A stretch of DNA of 62,992 bases from Alphaproteobacteria bacterium UBA6347 (GTDB taxonomy: Bacteria > Pseudomonadota > Alphaproteobacteria > CAAGCB01 > CAG-977). Shown here piece after piece: positions 52,058-62,697 of the stretch. The notes under the pieces were generated by a model, which made no database searches, was not told the DNA's origin, and was given only the letters and a program-made list of their open reading frames with translations. The stretch lies in the NCBI GenBank assembly GCA_002440235.1, contig DJRZ01000028.1:1-62992 (forward strand), given 5' to 3'. The position numbers were made by a program, and so were the translations under genes. Every line of letters starts with the position of its first letter. Position 1 is the first letter of the stretch.

Positions 52058-52822
52058 TCAGTCCGCTTTTTTGCGGCGGGGCTGTTCGTCGATCGCGATT
52101 TTGCCGCCCGTCTGTTCGCGCAACGCCTTGCCCGTGATTTCGTCAACGGCGCCCTTTTCCAGATTGCCCAGCTGAAACGGTCCGTAGGAAACGCGGATCA
52201 GTCGGGTCACGGGCAGGTTGAACGATTCCATCAGCCGGCGGATTTCGCGGTTTTTGCCTTCTTTCAGCGAAACGGTCAGCCAGGTGTTCGTTCCCTGCTT
52301 TTTGTCGACCGTCACCTGCGCCGGACCGTAGCGCACGCCGTCGACGGCGACGCCTTTCGCCAGCTTGTCGATCATTTCGGGCGTGATTTCGCCGTGAATG
52401 CGCACGCGGTAGCGGCGCGCCCACCCCGTCGACGGCAGTTCCATCTGACGGGCGAATTCGCCGTCGTTCGTCAGCAGCAGCAAACCTTCGGAATTCAAAT
52501 CGAGCCGTCCGATCGAAATGACGCGCGGCATCGTGTCGGGCAGGGCGTCGAATACGGTCGGACGTCCCCGCGGATCTTTGTGCGTCGTCACCAGTCCGGC
52601 GGGTTTGTGGTAACGCCAGACGCGCGTTTTTTCCTTGACGGGCAGAGGCTTTCCGTCGACCGTCACGACGTCCGATTCCGTGACGACGCACGCGGGCGAT
52701 GTCAGAACGGTTCCGTTGACGGCGATGCGTCCCTGTTCGATGTAGCGTTCGGCTTCGCGGCGGGAACAAACGCCCGCGCGGGCGACGGCTTTGGCGATTC
52801 TTTCGCCCGATGTTGTGTTCAT
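52058..52822 (-). CDS. rluB: 23S rRNA pseudouridine synthase (RluB/RsuA family)
   Basis: 254 aa from MNTTSGERIAKAVARAG. N-terminal S4 RNA-binding domain (GVCSRREAERYIEQGRIAVNG), catalytic Asp in SIGRLDLNSEGLLLLTNDG, and EGKNREIRRLMESFNLPVTRLIRVSYGPFQL. Which uridine is modified cannot be certain; RluB (U2605) is the best match. The start overlaps the stop of the transglycosylase gene by 4 bp. The tail GGKIAIDEQPRRKKAD is basic. Confidence 0.88.
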   Translation of the reverse strand: MNTTSGERIAKAVARAGVCSRREAERYIEQGRIAVNGTVLTSPACVVTESDVVTVDGKPLPVKEKTRVWRYHKPAGLVTTHKDPRGRPTVFDALPDTMPRVISIGRLDLNSEGLLLLTNDGEFARQMELPSTGWARRYRVRIHGEITPEMIDKLAKGVAVDGVRYGPAQVTVDKKQGTNTWLTVSLKEGKNREIRRLMESFNLPVTRLIRVSYGPFQLGNLEKGAVDEITGKALREQTGGKIAIDEQPRRKKAD

Positions 52823-54021
52823 CTGATTTCCTTTTCGTGTTGTTTGGAAAAATCGGCGATCGACATTTGCGCCGTCATCAAAACGGGCAAAGGCGACCGG
52901 ACAAGATAATCGTCCGTTTCGAAACAGGTCGCCGCGCGCGCCGTATAGACGGGATCGCGCGCCGTTTCCGTTTCGTTTTCCGTTTCCATCGCGGTGACGG
53001 CGCGTGTTTTGTATTCGGCGGCGACCGGCGGGATAAAGTCGGCGGAAACGCTGTCGTCGCGCGCCGAAACGGCGTGCAGGTCGGCGGTTTTCGTTTCGGC
53101 GGCGGACGGGAGAATTTCGACCGAACCGTCCGTTTTCAGGGCGTTCAACGCGTTGTCGTCGTCCAGATTGACGCCTTCGCCGGGCAAGATGTTCGCCAGT
53201 TCGAAACTTTCGACGATTTTGGGCATCGGCGCGGGGGTGCCGGCGGCGACGGCGGTCAGTCCCGCTTCCAGCTTTAAAACGGGGGCTTCGACCACGACGG
53301 CGGATTTTTTGTTTTTGCGTTCGCGGGGCTGGTCGTCCAGCCAGACTTTCAGCGATTTGGGCAGAACGGCGAAACGGTCGATCTTTTCCTGAAACAGGTT
53401 GTCGATCGTTTTGCGAACCTGACGCACGGTGCGCATGCCGCCTTTCGCGTCGTAAAAAATCGGCGGGTTGGCGGCGGCGGCGTCGGGGAACAGGTCGGCG
53501 GCGTATTTGTACGGCGTGAATTTGTCCGCGCGCAACAGCATCACCGCGCCGGACGGTCCCATGAAATGCGCCAGATACAGGTCGACGGGCGAAATGGCGC
53601 CGCCCACCTGATCGCTCAGGATTTTCTGGTTGCTTTTGGCGAATTCCGCCGCCAGCAAAGCCGAAATGCGCGGCGAACGGCGCAGGGACAGGATTTCGTC
53701 GCGAATGTCGTCCCTTTTCACGCGGTAGCGTCCCCGACCGTCGCGGTAGATTTGCGCCGCCAGTTTGGCGTAGCCGTATTTCGCGCCGTGCAGTTTCATC
53801 TGCTGCAGCCAGGTGTCCGTCGTGAACTGGTACAGTCCTTCGGCGCTGGAACGTCCGGCGGCGGCGTTGACCTCGAACCGGCTTTCGTGTCCGGCTTTCG
53901 CCAGCATGTAATCGAAGCTGACGCCGCTGACGTCGCTGGCTTCGCGGATATAGCGCACGATTTCGCGGTCGACTTTCAGTCCCCCGATTTTGTACACCGT
54001 GTTTTCGATTGCCGCGTCCAC
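52819..54021 (-). CDS. Lytic transglycosylase SLT-domain protein
   Basis: 400 aa. The SLT fold is at residues about 15-185: catalytic Glu in YMLAKAGHESRFEVNAAAGRS, then SAEGLYQFTTDTWLQQM and YLAHFMGPSGAV. No signal peptide or membrane segment precedes it, which is unusual for a murein enzyme. The C-terminal half is low-complexity and acidic. Coupled to rluB by a 4-bp overlap. Confidence 0.8.
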   Translation of the reverse strand: MDAAIENTVYKIGGLKVDREIVRYIREASDVSGVSFDYMLAKAGHESRFEVNAAAGRSSAEGLYQFTTDTWLQQMKLHGAKYGYAKLAAQIYRDGRGRYRVKRDDIRDEILSLRRSPRISALLAAEFAKSNQKILSDQVGGAISPVDLYLAHFMGPSGAVMLLRADKFTPYKYAADLFPDAAAANPPIFYDAKGGMRTVRQVRKTIDNLFQEKIDRFAVLPKSLKVWLDDQPRERKNKKSAVVVEAPVLKLEAGLTAVAAGTPAPMPKIVESFELANILPGEGVNLDDDNALNALKTDGSVEILPSAAETKTADLHAVSARDDSVSADFIPPVAAEYKTRAVTAMETENETETARDPVYTARAATCFETDDYLVRSPLPVLMTAQMSIADFSKQHEKEIR

Positions 54022-54123
54022 GCCAGACCTCCGCCGGAATTTCGGGCAGTATAATGCCCCGCCGGACTGATTGAAAGATGTTTTTCTTGACTTCCCCGCG
54101 CGGGAAAGACACTTTACATCATT

Positions 54124-54594
54124 ATGGAAAGTTTTTTAAAAATCGTTACCGAAACGGCGCTGACCGAAGCTGAAAAAGCGGCAAAGGCGGGGGAAATCCC
54201 CGTTTGCGCCGTAATTTTCGACGCTGAAAAAAAACGGATCGTCGCCGTCGAAGCCAACCGCACGGAACGCGACCGCGATCCGACCGCCCACGCGGAGATT
54301 CTGGCGATTCGCGCGGCATGCGGGGCGTCGGGGCAAACGCGGCTGAACGGGCTGGATCTGTTCGTGACGCTTGAGCCGTGCCCGATGTGCGCGGCGGCGA
54401 TTTCTTTCGCCCGCTTGCGCCGCGTGTATTTCGGGGCGTACGATGTCAAAGGCGGCGGCGTGGAGCACGGCTGCCGGCTGTACGAACGCGCGGCGAATCT
54501 GTTCGTGCCCGAGGTGTACGGCGGCATCGCGCAGACCAGATGCGCCGCCCTGTTGACGGATTTCTTTAAAAATTTGCGCGGAGGAAACGCATGA
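54124..54594 (+). CDS. tadA: tRNA-specific adenosine deaminase
   Basis: 156 aa. It makes inosine 34 in tRNA-Arg(ACG). Zinc/catalytic motifs: TAHAEILAIRAAC (His, Glu) and TLEPCPMCAAAISFARL (two Cys). No strong Shine-Dalgarno; GGGAAAG lies 16 bp upstream. It overlaps xseA by 4 bp, heading a four-gene coupled set. Confidence 0.94.
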   Translation: MESFLKIVTETALTEAEKAAKAGEIPVCAVIFDAEKKRIVAVEANRTERDRDPTAHAEILAIRAACGASGQTRLNGLDLFVTLEPCPMCAAAISFARLRRVYFGAYDVKGGGVEHGCRLYERAANLFVPEVYGGIAQTRCAALLTDFFKNLRGGNA

Positions 54595-56078
54595 CGACCA
54601 AGCCTTTGTTTGTCGATTCGCTTGATTTGGCGATGGCGCCCGCCGTTTCCGCGACGCCCCCGAAACAGCCCGAAGCCCTGTCCGTCACGGCGCTGTCGCT
54701 GGTGCTGAAAGGACTGGTCGAAACGAATTTTTCCGCCGTTCGGGTCAAAGGCGAAATTTCGGGGCTGAAAAAAGCCGCGTCGGGGCATTTGTATTTCGCG
54801 TTAAAGGACGAGGAGTCCGTTCTGGACGGCGTGTGCTGGCGCGGCGGGGCGTCAAAGCTGGACGTTCAGCCCGAAGACGGGCTGGAGGTCGTCTGCACGG
54901 GGAAAATCACGACGTACCCCGGTCGGTCGAAATACCAGATGATCGTCGATTCGATGCGGGCGGCGGGCGTCGGCGCGCTGTTGAAACTGTTGGAGGAACG
55001 CCGCAAAAAACTGCAAGCCGAGGGGCTGTTTTCCCCCGAACGCAAGAAAAAAATACCTTTTCTGCCCGAAGTGATCGGCGTCGTGACGTCGCCGACGGGG
55101 GCGGTGATCCGCGACATCATGCACCGGCTGAACGACCGTTTTCCGCGCCGCGTTCTGCTGTGGGGATCGCTGATGCAGGGGACGGAGGCGGCGGAACAGG
55201 TCGCCCGCGCGATCCGCGGGTTCAACGCCATACCGCCCGCGGGGCTGGACACGCCGTCGGGTCGCATTCCCCGTCCGGACGTGCTGATCGTCGCGCGCGG
55301 CGGCGGATCGTTGGAGGATTTGTGGGCGTTCAACGAGGAAATCGTCGTTCGCGCCGCCGCCGAATCCGACATTCCGCTGATTTCAGCCGTCGGACACGAA
55401 ACGGACACGACGCTGATCGACTACGCCGCCGATTTGCGCGCGCCGACCCCGACGGGCGCGGCGGAAAAAGCCGTTCCCGTGCGCCGCGAACTGGCGGCGC
55501 AGATCGCGGAACTGGACGCGCGGCTGAAATCCGCCGTCAACCGTCAGATCGGAGAACAGGCGAACGTTTTGACGGGACTGGCGCGCGCCATGCCGTCTTT
55601 GGCGCAGACGATCGAAGAACGGGCGCAGCGGCTGGACGACCGCGCCGAACGCGTCGTCAACGCGTTGACCGTTCTGCTGAACGACCGGACGCGCGCCGTC
55701 GAAACGGCGGCGGCAAAATTGAAAAGCCCCGACGCTTTGCTGGAACAGGCTGAAAACAGGCTGTTGCGGACGGCGTACCCGTTGCAAACGTCGATGAAAA
55801 CGCTGGCGACGCAGGCGGAAAACAAATTCCGCACGACCGCGCGTCTGCTGGAAAGCTATTCCTACGAACGCGTGCTGGAACGCGGATTCGCTCTGGCTTT
55901 GACGCCGGCGGGAAAACCGCTGGCGACGGCGGGCGAAGCGGCGGCGCACGCGGATTTGGTGATTCGTTTTTCGGACGGAACGCTGCCCGTTTCGACGGCG
56001 GCGAAAGGCGCGGTCAGGCACGAGGTCAAACGCAAAAAAACGGATAAAGAGGACGATAAACAGGGACGATTGCTATGA
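54591..56078 (+). CDS. xseA: Exodeoxyribonuclease VII large subunit
   Basis: 495 aa. It degrades single-stranded DNA with XseB. N-terminal OB fold (VRVKGEISGLKKAASGHLYFALKD), catalytic domain (VIGVVTSPTGAVIRDIMHRLNDRFP; VARGGGSLEDLWAFNEE; SAVGHETDTTLIDYAADLRAPTPTGAAEKAVP), helical linker and C-terminal RGFALALT strand. Normal length. The small subunit xseB is not in the window. Confidence 0.95.
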   Translation: MTTKPLFVDSLDLAMAPAVSATPPKQPEALSVTALSLVLKGLVETNFSAVRVKGEISGLKKAASGHLYFALKDEESVLDGVCWRGGASKLDVQPEDGLEVVCTGKITTYPGRSKYQMIVDSMRAAGVGALLKLLEERRKKLQAEGLFSPERKKKIPFLPEVIGVVTSPTGAVIRDIMHRLNDRFPRRVLLWGSLMQGTEAAEQVARAIRGFNAIPPAGLDTPSGRIPRPDVLIVARGGGSLEDLWAFNEEIVVRAAAESDIPLISAVGHETDTTLIDYAADLRAPTPTGAAEKAVPVRRELAAQIAELDARLKSAVNRQIGEQANVLTGLARAMPSLAQTIEERAQRLDDRAERVVNALTVLLNDRTRAVETAAAKLKSPDALLEQAENRLLRTAYPLQTSMKTLATQAENKFRTTARLLESYSYERVLERGFALALTPAGKPLATAGEAAAHADLVIRFSDGTLPVSTAAKGAVRHEVKRKKTDKEDDKQGRLL

Positions 56079-56962
56079 AACGCTTTTTACTTTCTTTCGT
56101 TTTGGTTGTGACAGGGTGCGCGGGCGTTCCCGACTCTCCCGTGCTGTTTTTTCCGGAAAAGGTCAGTCAGGGCGATTTCGCTTTCGGTTTCGCGACGCCC
56201 GAATCCGACGTGACGATGAACGGCGAAAAAATCGAACAGCGCGACGACGGGTGGTTCGCTTTCGCCGTCGGGCGCGACGAACGGGGAACGCTGGATTTCA
56301 AAGCGGTCAAAGGCGGAAAAACGGCATCGCGGCGGTTGGAAATATCCCCCGTCGCGTGGCGGATTCAAAAAATCGACGGACTGCCGCAAAACACCGTGAC
56401 GCCGAACGAAACGGAATCGAAGCGCGTCGCCGGCGATTTCGAACGAACCCGCAAAGCCCGCGAAAAACGCGTTTCGGGACAGATGCCGCTTTGCTTCGTT
56501 TCCCCCGCGGAAGGCGGAATTTCCAGCGTGTACGGTTCGCAACGCGTTTTGAACGGCGTTGAAAAGGCGCCGCACAACGCGCTGGACATCGCGAACGCGG
56601 CGGGGACGCCGATCGTCGCTCCGGCGGCGGGCGTCGTTTTGCTGGCGCAGGACGACATGTTCCTGTCGGGCAAAACCGTCCTGATCGGTCACGGGCAGGG
56701 CGTCGTCACCAGCTACATTCATTTGTCCGAAATTTCGGTCAAAACGGGCGAAAAGATTGAAAAAGGACGTCAAATCGGTAAAATGGGCATGACGGGGCGC
56801 GCGACGGGTCCCCACCTGCATTGGGTCGTGACGTGGAAAAACAAACGCGTCAATCCGCAGTCCCTGCTGGACAATTCGGCGGTGTTCTGCCTGTCGGAAA
56901 AAACGGCGGAAGAACCCGCGCCGCAAACTGAAAACGCCGAACAACAAGAGGAAAAACAATGA
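56075..56962 (+). CDS. M23 peptidase lipoprotein (murein hydrolase)
   Basis: 295 aa. Lipobox LVVTGCAG. The LytM/M23 domain (about 140-270) keeps its zinc ligands: PHNALDIA (HxxxD) and GPHLHWVV (HxH). APAAGVVLLAQDDMFLSGKTVLIGHG is the usual core. Cleaves peptide cross-links in the cell wall, or activates amidases if inactive. The four-base overlaps on both sides imply cotranslation. Confidence 0.9.
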   Translation: MKRFLLSFVLVVTGCAGVPDSPVLFFPEKVSQGDFAFGFATPESDVTMNGEKIEQRDDGWFAFAVGRDERGTLDFKAVKGGKTASRRLEISPVAWRIQKIDGLPQNTVTPNETESKRVAGDFERTRKAREKRVSGQMPLCFVSPAEGGISSVYGSQRVLNGVEKAPHNALDIANAAGTPIVAPAAGVVLLAQDDMFLSGKTVLIGHGQGVVTSYIHLSEISVKTGEKIEKGRQIGKMGMTGRATGPHLHWVVTWKNKRVNPQSLLDNSAVFCLSEKTAEEPAPQTENAEQQEEKQ

Positions 56963-57708
56963 AAAAAACGGCAGCTTTGGCACTTTGTCTGATCGCGGCG
57001 GCGACGTCGTCCGCGACGGCGCAGATGTTCTACAATCCGGGGGGCAGAAGCTTCGATTCCACGGGATCGGCGACGACCCGGACGTCCTCGACCGCCCCCA
57101 AGCAGAGCGAAGACGAGTTCGACTACAAGGAACCCGAAGCCTACGAGGTTAACGTGTCGCCCGAAATCCGCGAAAGAATCCGCGCCGACGCCGCCTATAT
57201 CGTGGGCGAACCCGACGAGGCGCTGTGTTACGGCATCGCGCGCAAAAGCCCCAAAAAACGCGCCGCGACGATCGACGGTTTCGCGCATACGGGCAACTGC
57301 GGTTCTCTGAACGAAACCGGAATGCAGGAGGTGCGGGACAAACTGTTCAACGTCGCCAGCTATGACATGAACGTGACAAAGGTCGTGTCCTGCATTACGA
57401 CGCCGCGTCTGGCTTTGCGCTACCGCAAGGGATTCGATTTCGTCGACGTGATTTTGTCGGGCGGCAACTGCCCCGCCGTGTTCTTTATGTACGGCGGCGA
57501 CACCAAGGAGTTTTCCGCGAAACCCATCAAGGATTGGTTGGACACGTTCATCAACGCCGTGTCGCAGGATCTGGAACCCGTCAATCCCGAAGAGGCGGCG
57601 CAAGCCGGCGGCAACCTGTTCCGCAAACGCGACGAAAGCGGAGCGGACGCCGCGCCCGAACCCGCCCAGCCCGCCGCGCCGAAACGCTGGGGACGCCGCG
57701 CGCAGTAA
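56959..57708 (+). CDS. Secreted hypothetical protein
   Basis: 249 aa. Signal peptide KKTAALALCLIAAATSSATAQ. Four Cys (ALCYGIARK, TGNCGSL, VVSCITT, GGNCPAVFF) suggest two disulfides in the periplasm. The tail is Ala/Pro-rich and ends KRWGRRAQ. No family is recognised. Last gene of the coupled set, before a terminator. Confidence 0.75.
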   Translation: MKKTAALALCLIAAATSSATAQMFYNPGGRSFDSTGSATTRTSSTAPKQSEDEFDYKEPEAYEVNVSPEIRERIRADAAYIVGEPDEALCYGIARKSPKKRAATIDGFAHTGNCGSLNETGMQEVRDKLFNVASYDMNVTKVVSCITTPRLALRYRKGFDFVDVILSGGNCPAVFFMYGGDTKEFSAKPIKDWLDTFINAVSQDLEPVNPEEAAQAGGNLFRKRDESGADAAPEPAQPAAPKRWGRRAQ

Positions 57709-57736
57709 TTTCGCGGGACGGTCGATGCCGAAAAAA

Positions 57737-57764
57737 AGCCTCCGGATTTTGCCGGAGGCTTTTT
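57737..57764. terminator. Bidirectional terminator between secreted protein and mutL
   Basis: AGCCTCCGG (57737-57745) pairs with CCGGAGGCT (57752-57760), with an A7 run before and TTTTT after. Serves both convergent genes. Confidence 0.92.
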
Positions 57765-57768
57765 AAGT

Positions 57769-59625
57769 TCATTCCCGTCTGCCGAATAGTTTTTCGATGT
57801 CTTTCAGCTTTAATTCGATATAGGTCGGGCGTCCGTGAATGCACTGCCCCGAATAGGGGACGGATTCCATCTGGCGCAACAGGGCGTTCATTTCGTTCGC
57901 GTCCAAAATCCGTCCGGCGCGCACCGATCCGTGACACGCCATCGTCGCGGCGATTTTTTTGATCCGCTCTTTTAACGCCAGAGAATCGCCGAATTCCATA
58001 ATCGTGTCGGCGATGTCGCCCATCAGCGTTTTGGCGTTCGTTTCGCCCAGAACGGCGGGCGTCGCGCGCACCAGAACCGCGCCGTCGCCGAACGGTTCGA
58101 ACAGCATGCCCGCCTTTTCCAGTTCGGTTTTCTGGCTCAGGACGGCGTCGCGTTTTTCGGACGGCAGGTCGACGATTTCGGGCAGCAGCAGATATTGCGC
58201 CGCGGCGTCGTTCAATTCCATGTTTTGCTTGATTTTTTCATAGGTCAGGCGTTCGTGGGCGGCGTGCTGGTCGACGATGACGATGCCGTCCGCGGTTTGC
58301 GAAACGATGTAGGTTTTGTGCAGCTGCGCGCGCGCCAGCCCCAGCGGCGGAAAGTCGTCCGCGTCGACGGGCGCGGGGGCGGCGTTGTCCTTGCCCGCCG
58401 AAACGGCGTCCGGTTCGTCGGGCGAAATTCCGGCGACCGGCGCGGAAAAGGCTTCGTTCGCCCTGAACAGGGAACGCGTTTCGTTGAAACTGTAATTTTT
58501 CGCCCCCGCCGACGGACGGAAAGCCGGCGCCTGACGGAACGCTGAAGAGGGAACGGAGGGGCGCGCCGGCATAAACGATGGTTCGGGCAGGGAAACGTCC
58601 AGCGCCTGCGCCGCCAAAGTCGTCGACGTGCGGAATTTCGACGACATCAGCGCCTGACGCACGGCGGAAACGATCATGCCGCGCACGGCTTGCGCGTTTC
58701 TGAACCGGACTTCGGCTTTGGTCGGGTGGACGTTGACGTCGACGTCTTCGGGCGGAACGTCCAAAAACAGCACCAAAGCGGGAAAGCGGTCAGCCGCCAG
58801 CAGTTCGTGGTACGCCGCCTTGATCGCGCCCAGCAGCACCTTGTCGCGCACGGGGCGGTTGTTGACGAAGAAATACTGCGACGCCGCGGTGGCTTTGTTC
58901 AACGTCGGCAGTCCGGCGAACCCCCGCAGCGTCACGCCGTCGCGCGCGGCGTTCAGCGGCACGGCGTTTTCGGTGAAATCGCCGCCGACGATTTGGGCGA
59001 CGCGTTCTATTTCGTCCGCTTTGCCGACGGGTTTCAGATCCAGCCGTTTTTTCTTTTCGTCCGTCAGCGTGAACGCGACCGACGGGTTCGCCAAAGCCAG
59101 CTTTTCGATGATTTCCTGAATGTATCCCGTTTCCGTCGGCGTCGATTTTAAAAATTTCAGACGCGCGGGAACGGCGTAAAACAAATCGCGCACGTCGACG
59201 CGCGTCCCCTTCGGGGCGGACGCGGGTTCCGGCGCGTGCTTTTCCCCGCCTTCGACAAACATGGACCAAGCGGAATCCGCGTCCGCGGTGCGCGACGTGA
59301 TCGTGACGCGGGCGACGGACGCGATGGACGGCAGGGCTTCGCCGCGAAAACCGAAATACCGGATATCGAACAAATCGTCCGTCGGCAGTTTCGACGTCGC
59401 GAACCGTTCGACCGCCAGCGTCATGTCGTCGGGCGACATGCCCTTGCCGTTGTCGACGACGGTCAGGGCGGCTTTGCCCCCGTCGTTCAGAATGACGTCG
59501 ATTTTCGTCGCTCCGGCGTCCAAAGCGTTTTCGACCAGCTCCTTTACCGCCGACGCGGGACGTTCCAACACTTCGCCCGCGGCGATGCGGTTGACCAGCG
59601 TCGGCGGCAACAGGCGCAAAGTCAT
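57769..59625 (-). CDS. mutL: DNA mismatch repair protein MutL
   Basis: 618 aa. GHKL ATPase N domain: LVNRIAAGEVLERPASAVKELVENALDAGA, VVDNGKGM, RYFGFRGEALPSIASVA. C-terminal endonuclease motif DQHAAHERLTYE (about 450-462, pattern DQHA-x2-E-x4-E), ACHGSVRAG and QCIHGRPTYIEL complete the nicking site of MutL proteins that work without MutH. Starts 4 bp after pgi ends on the same strand. Confidence 0.95.
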   Translation of the reverse strand: MTLRLLPPTLVNRIAAGEVLERPASAVKELVENALDAGATKIDVILNDGGKAALTVVDNGKGMSPDDMTLAVERFATSKLPTDDLFDIRYFGFRGEALPSIASVARVTITSRTADADSAWSMFVEGGEKHAPEPASAPKGTRVDVRDLFYAVPARLKFLKSTPTETGYIQEIIEKLALANPSVAFTLTDEKKKRLDLKPVGKADEIERVAQIVGGDFTENAVPLNAARDGVTLRGFAGLPTLNKATAASQYFFVNNRPVRDKVLLGAIKAAYHELLAADRFPALVLFLDVPPEDVDVNVHPTKAEVRFRNAQAVRGMIVSAVRQALMSSKFRTSTTLAAQALDVSLPEPSFMPARPSVPSSAFRQAPAFRPSAGAKNYSFNETRSLFRANEAFSAPVAGISPDEPDAVSAGKDNAAPAPVDADDFPPLGLARAQLHKTYIVSQTADGIVIVDQHAAHERLTYEKIKQNMELNDAAAQYLLLPEIVDLPSEKRDAVLSQKTELEKAGMLFEPFGDGAVLVRATPAVLGETNAKTLMGDIADTIMEFGDSLALKERIKKIAATMACHGSVRAGRILDANEMNALLRQMESVPYSGQCIHGRPTYIELKLKDIEKLFGRRE

Positions 59626-59629
59626 GGGA

Positions 59630-61285
<1,656 letters not shown>

Positions 61286-61302
61286 CTACAAAAACAAATT
61301 TA

Positions 61303-62697
61303 TCAGAGATTAGCAGGTTTTCCGACGACAACAAAGAACAAACTGTCGGGTTTGAACAATCGTTTCGCGGTTTCTTTCGCCTGTTCGGGCGTCACGGCGT
61401 CGATCAGCGCGTTGTGGCGGTTCAGATAGTCAGCGCCCAAACCGTACCTTTGCATCGCCGCCAAAAAGGACGCCAGCCGTTCGCTGGACGAAAAAGACAG
61501 CGGAAACGCGCCGGTCATATAGGTTTTCGCGTCGTTCAGCTCACGGTCGGCGATGCCGTCCCGCGCGATTTTAGCCCATTCTTCGCGAATGATTTTGATC
61601 GCTTCGGGCAGTTTGGCGTTGTCCGAATCGACGCCGCCCGTCAGCATGGGTGCGGCGCGGTCGATGTTCAGTCCCGTGTACACGCTGTACGCCAAGCCGT
61701 TCTTTTCGCGCACCTCGTTAAACAGGCGAGACGCGAATCCGCCGCCGCCGAAACTGTAATTCAGCAAAGCCGCCGCGTAAAAGTCGGGATCGTTCCTGGC
61801 GATGCCCGCGTGTCCGAAAAGAACCGCGCTTTGCGGGACGTTCATCGACAGGACGTCGACGCCGGCTTTTAAATCCGGCGACAGCGGCGGGACGGGGCGG
61901 ACGCGCGATTTCGCGGGCAGGTCGGCGAAAGCCCTGTCCAGCAGGGGCTTTAATTCCGCGGCGGAAATGTTGCCCGCGACGCCGACGACCATGTTGTCGC
62001 GCGCCAGCCGTTCGCGACGCCATCGGCGCAGATTGGCTTTGGAAACGCGGTTGATCGATCGGGACGTCGGAACCATCGCGCCGAACGGGTGGTTTTTGTA
62101 CGCCAGCTTCGCCCAGCGTTCCGCGGCGACGGCGGACGGATTTCCCTTGCGCGCCAGCAGGGCGGCTTGCATGCGGGATTTCATGCGGCGCACGGCTTTC
62201 GCGTCGAAACGGGGGCGCGACAACGCCAGTCCGAACAGGTCGAAGGCGGTTTCTTTCGCGGCGCGCAGGGTGGTCATCGACGCTCCGATCGTTTCCGCCG
62301 ACGCGGAAAAAGTCATGTCGATGCCGTTTTCCCGCATGATTTCGTAAAATCGCGCGGCGTCGTATTCTCCCGCCCCTTCGTCCAGCAGGGACGCCGCCAA
62401 AGCGGACAATCCCGTCAGGTGTTTCGGGTCGGACGCCTTGCCGCCGTCGAACAGGACGGAAACGGCGATGACGGGGGTGGATTTTTCTTCGACCAGCCAG
62501 GCTTCGACGCCCGAATCCGAAACGACGCGCCGGACGTCGGGGGCGCGCCGCGGCGTTTTGCCGACGGCGGGCAGTTTGACGGCGCGTTCGTTTTCGCGGG
62601 GCGGATCGCGCACGTCAATTCTGCCGGTCGGGGCGGCGTCCGCCCGAAACGCGGCGAGGCAGAAAAGAAGCGCAAGACGGAAAACAGGCTGTTTCAT
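61303..62697 (-). CDS. M16 peptidase homologue without zinc motif
   Basis: 464 aa. Signal peptide KQPVFRLALLFCLAAFRADAAP. M16 fold marks: AWLVEEKSTPVIAVSVLFDGG, LTGLSALAASLLDEGAGEYDAARF, and the C-domain NYSFGGGGFASRLFNEVREKNGLAYSVYTG. The HxxEH zinc motif expected in LSALAASLLDEG is absent, so it is the non-catalytic partner of a two-subunit M16 enzyme. Overlaps the upstream M16 gene by 4 bp. Periplasmic. Confidence 0.9.
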   Translation of the reverse strand: MKQPVFRLALLFCLAAFRADAAPTGRIDVRDPPRENERAVKLPAVGKTPRRAPDVRRVVSDSGVEAWLVEEKSTPVIAVSVLFDGGKASDPKHLTGLSALAASLLDEGAGEYDAARFYEIMRENGIDMTFSASAETIGASMTTLRAAKETAFDLFGLALSRPRFDAKAVRRMKSRMQAALLARKGNPSAVAAERWAKLAYKNHPFGAMVPTSRSINRVSKANLRRWRRERLARDNMVVGVAGNISAAELKPLLDRAFADLPAKSRVRPVPPLSPDLKAGVDVLSMNVPQSAVLFGHAGIARNDPDFYAAALLNYSFGGGGFASRLFNEVREKNGLAYSVYTGLNIDRAAPMLTGGVDSDNAKLPEAIKIIREEWAKIARDGIADRELNDAKTYMTGAFPLSFSSSERLASFLAAMQRYGLGADYLNRHNALIDAVTPEQAKETAKRLFKPDSLFFVVVGKPANL

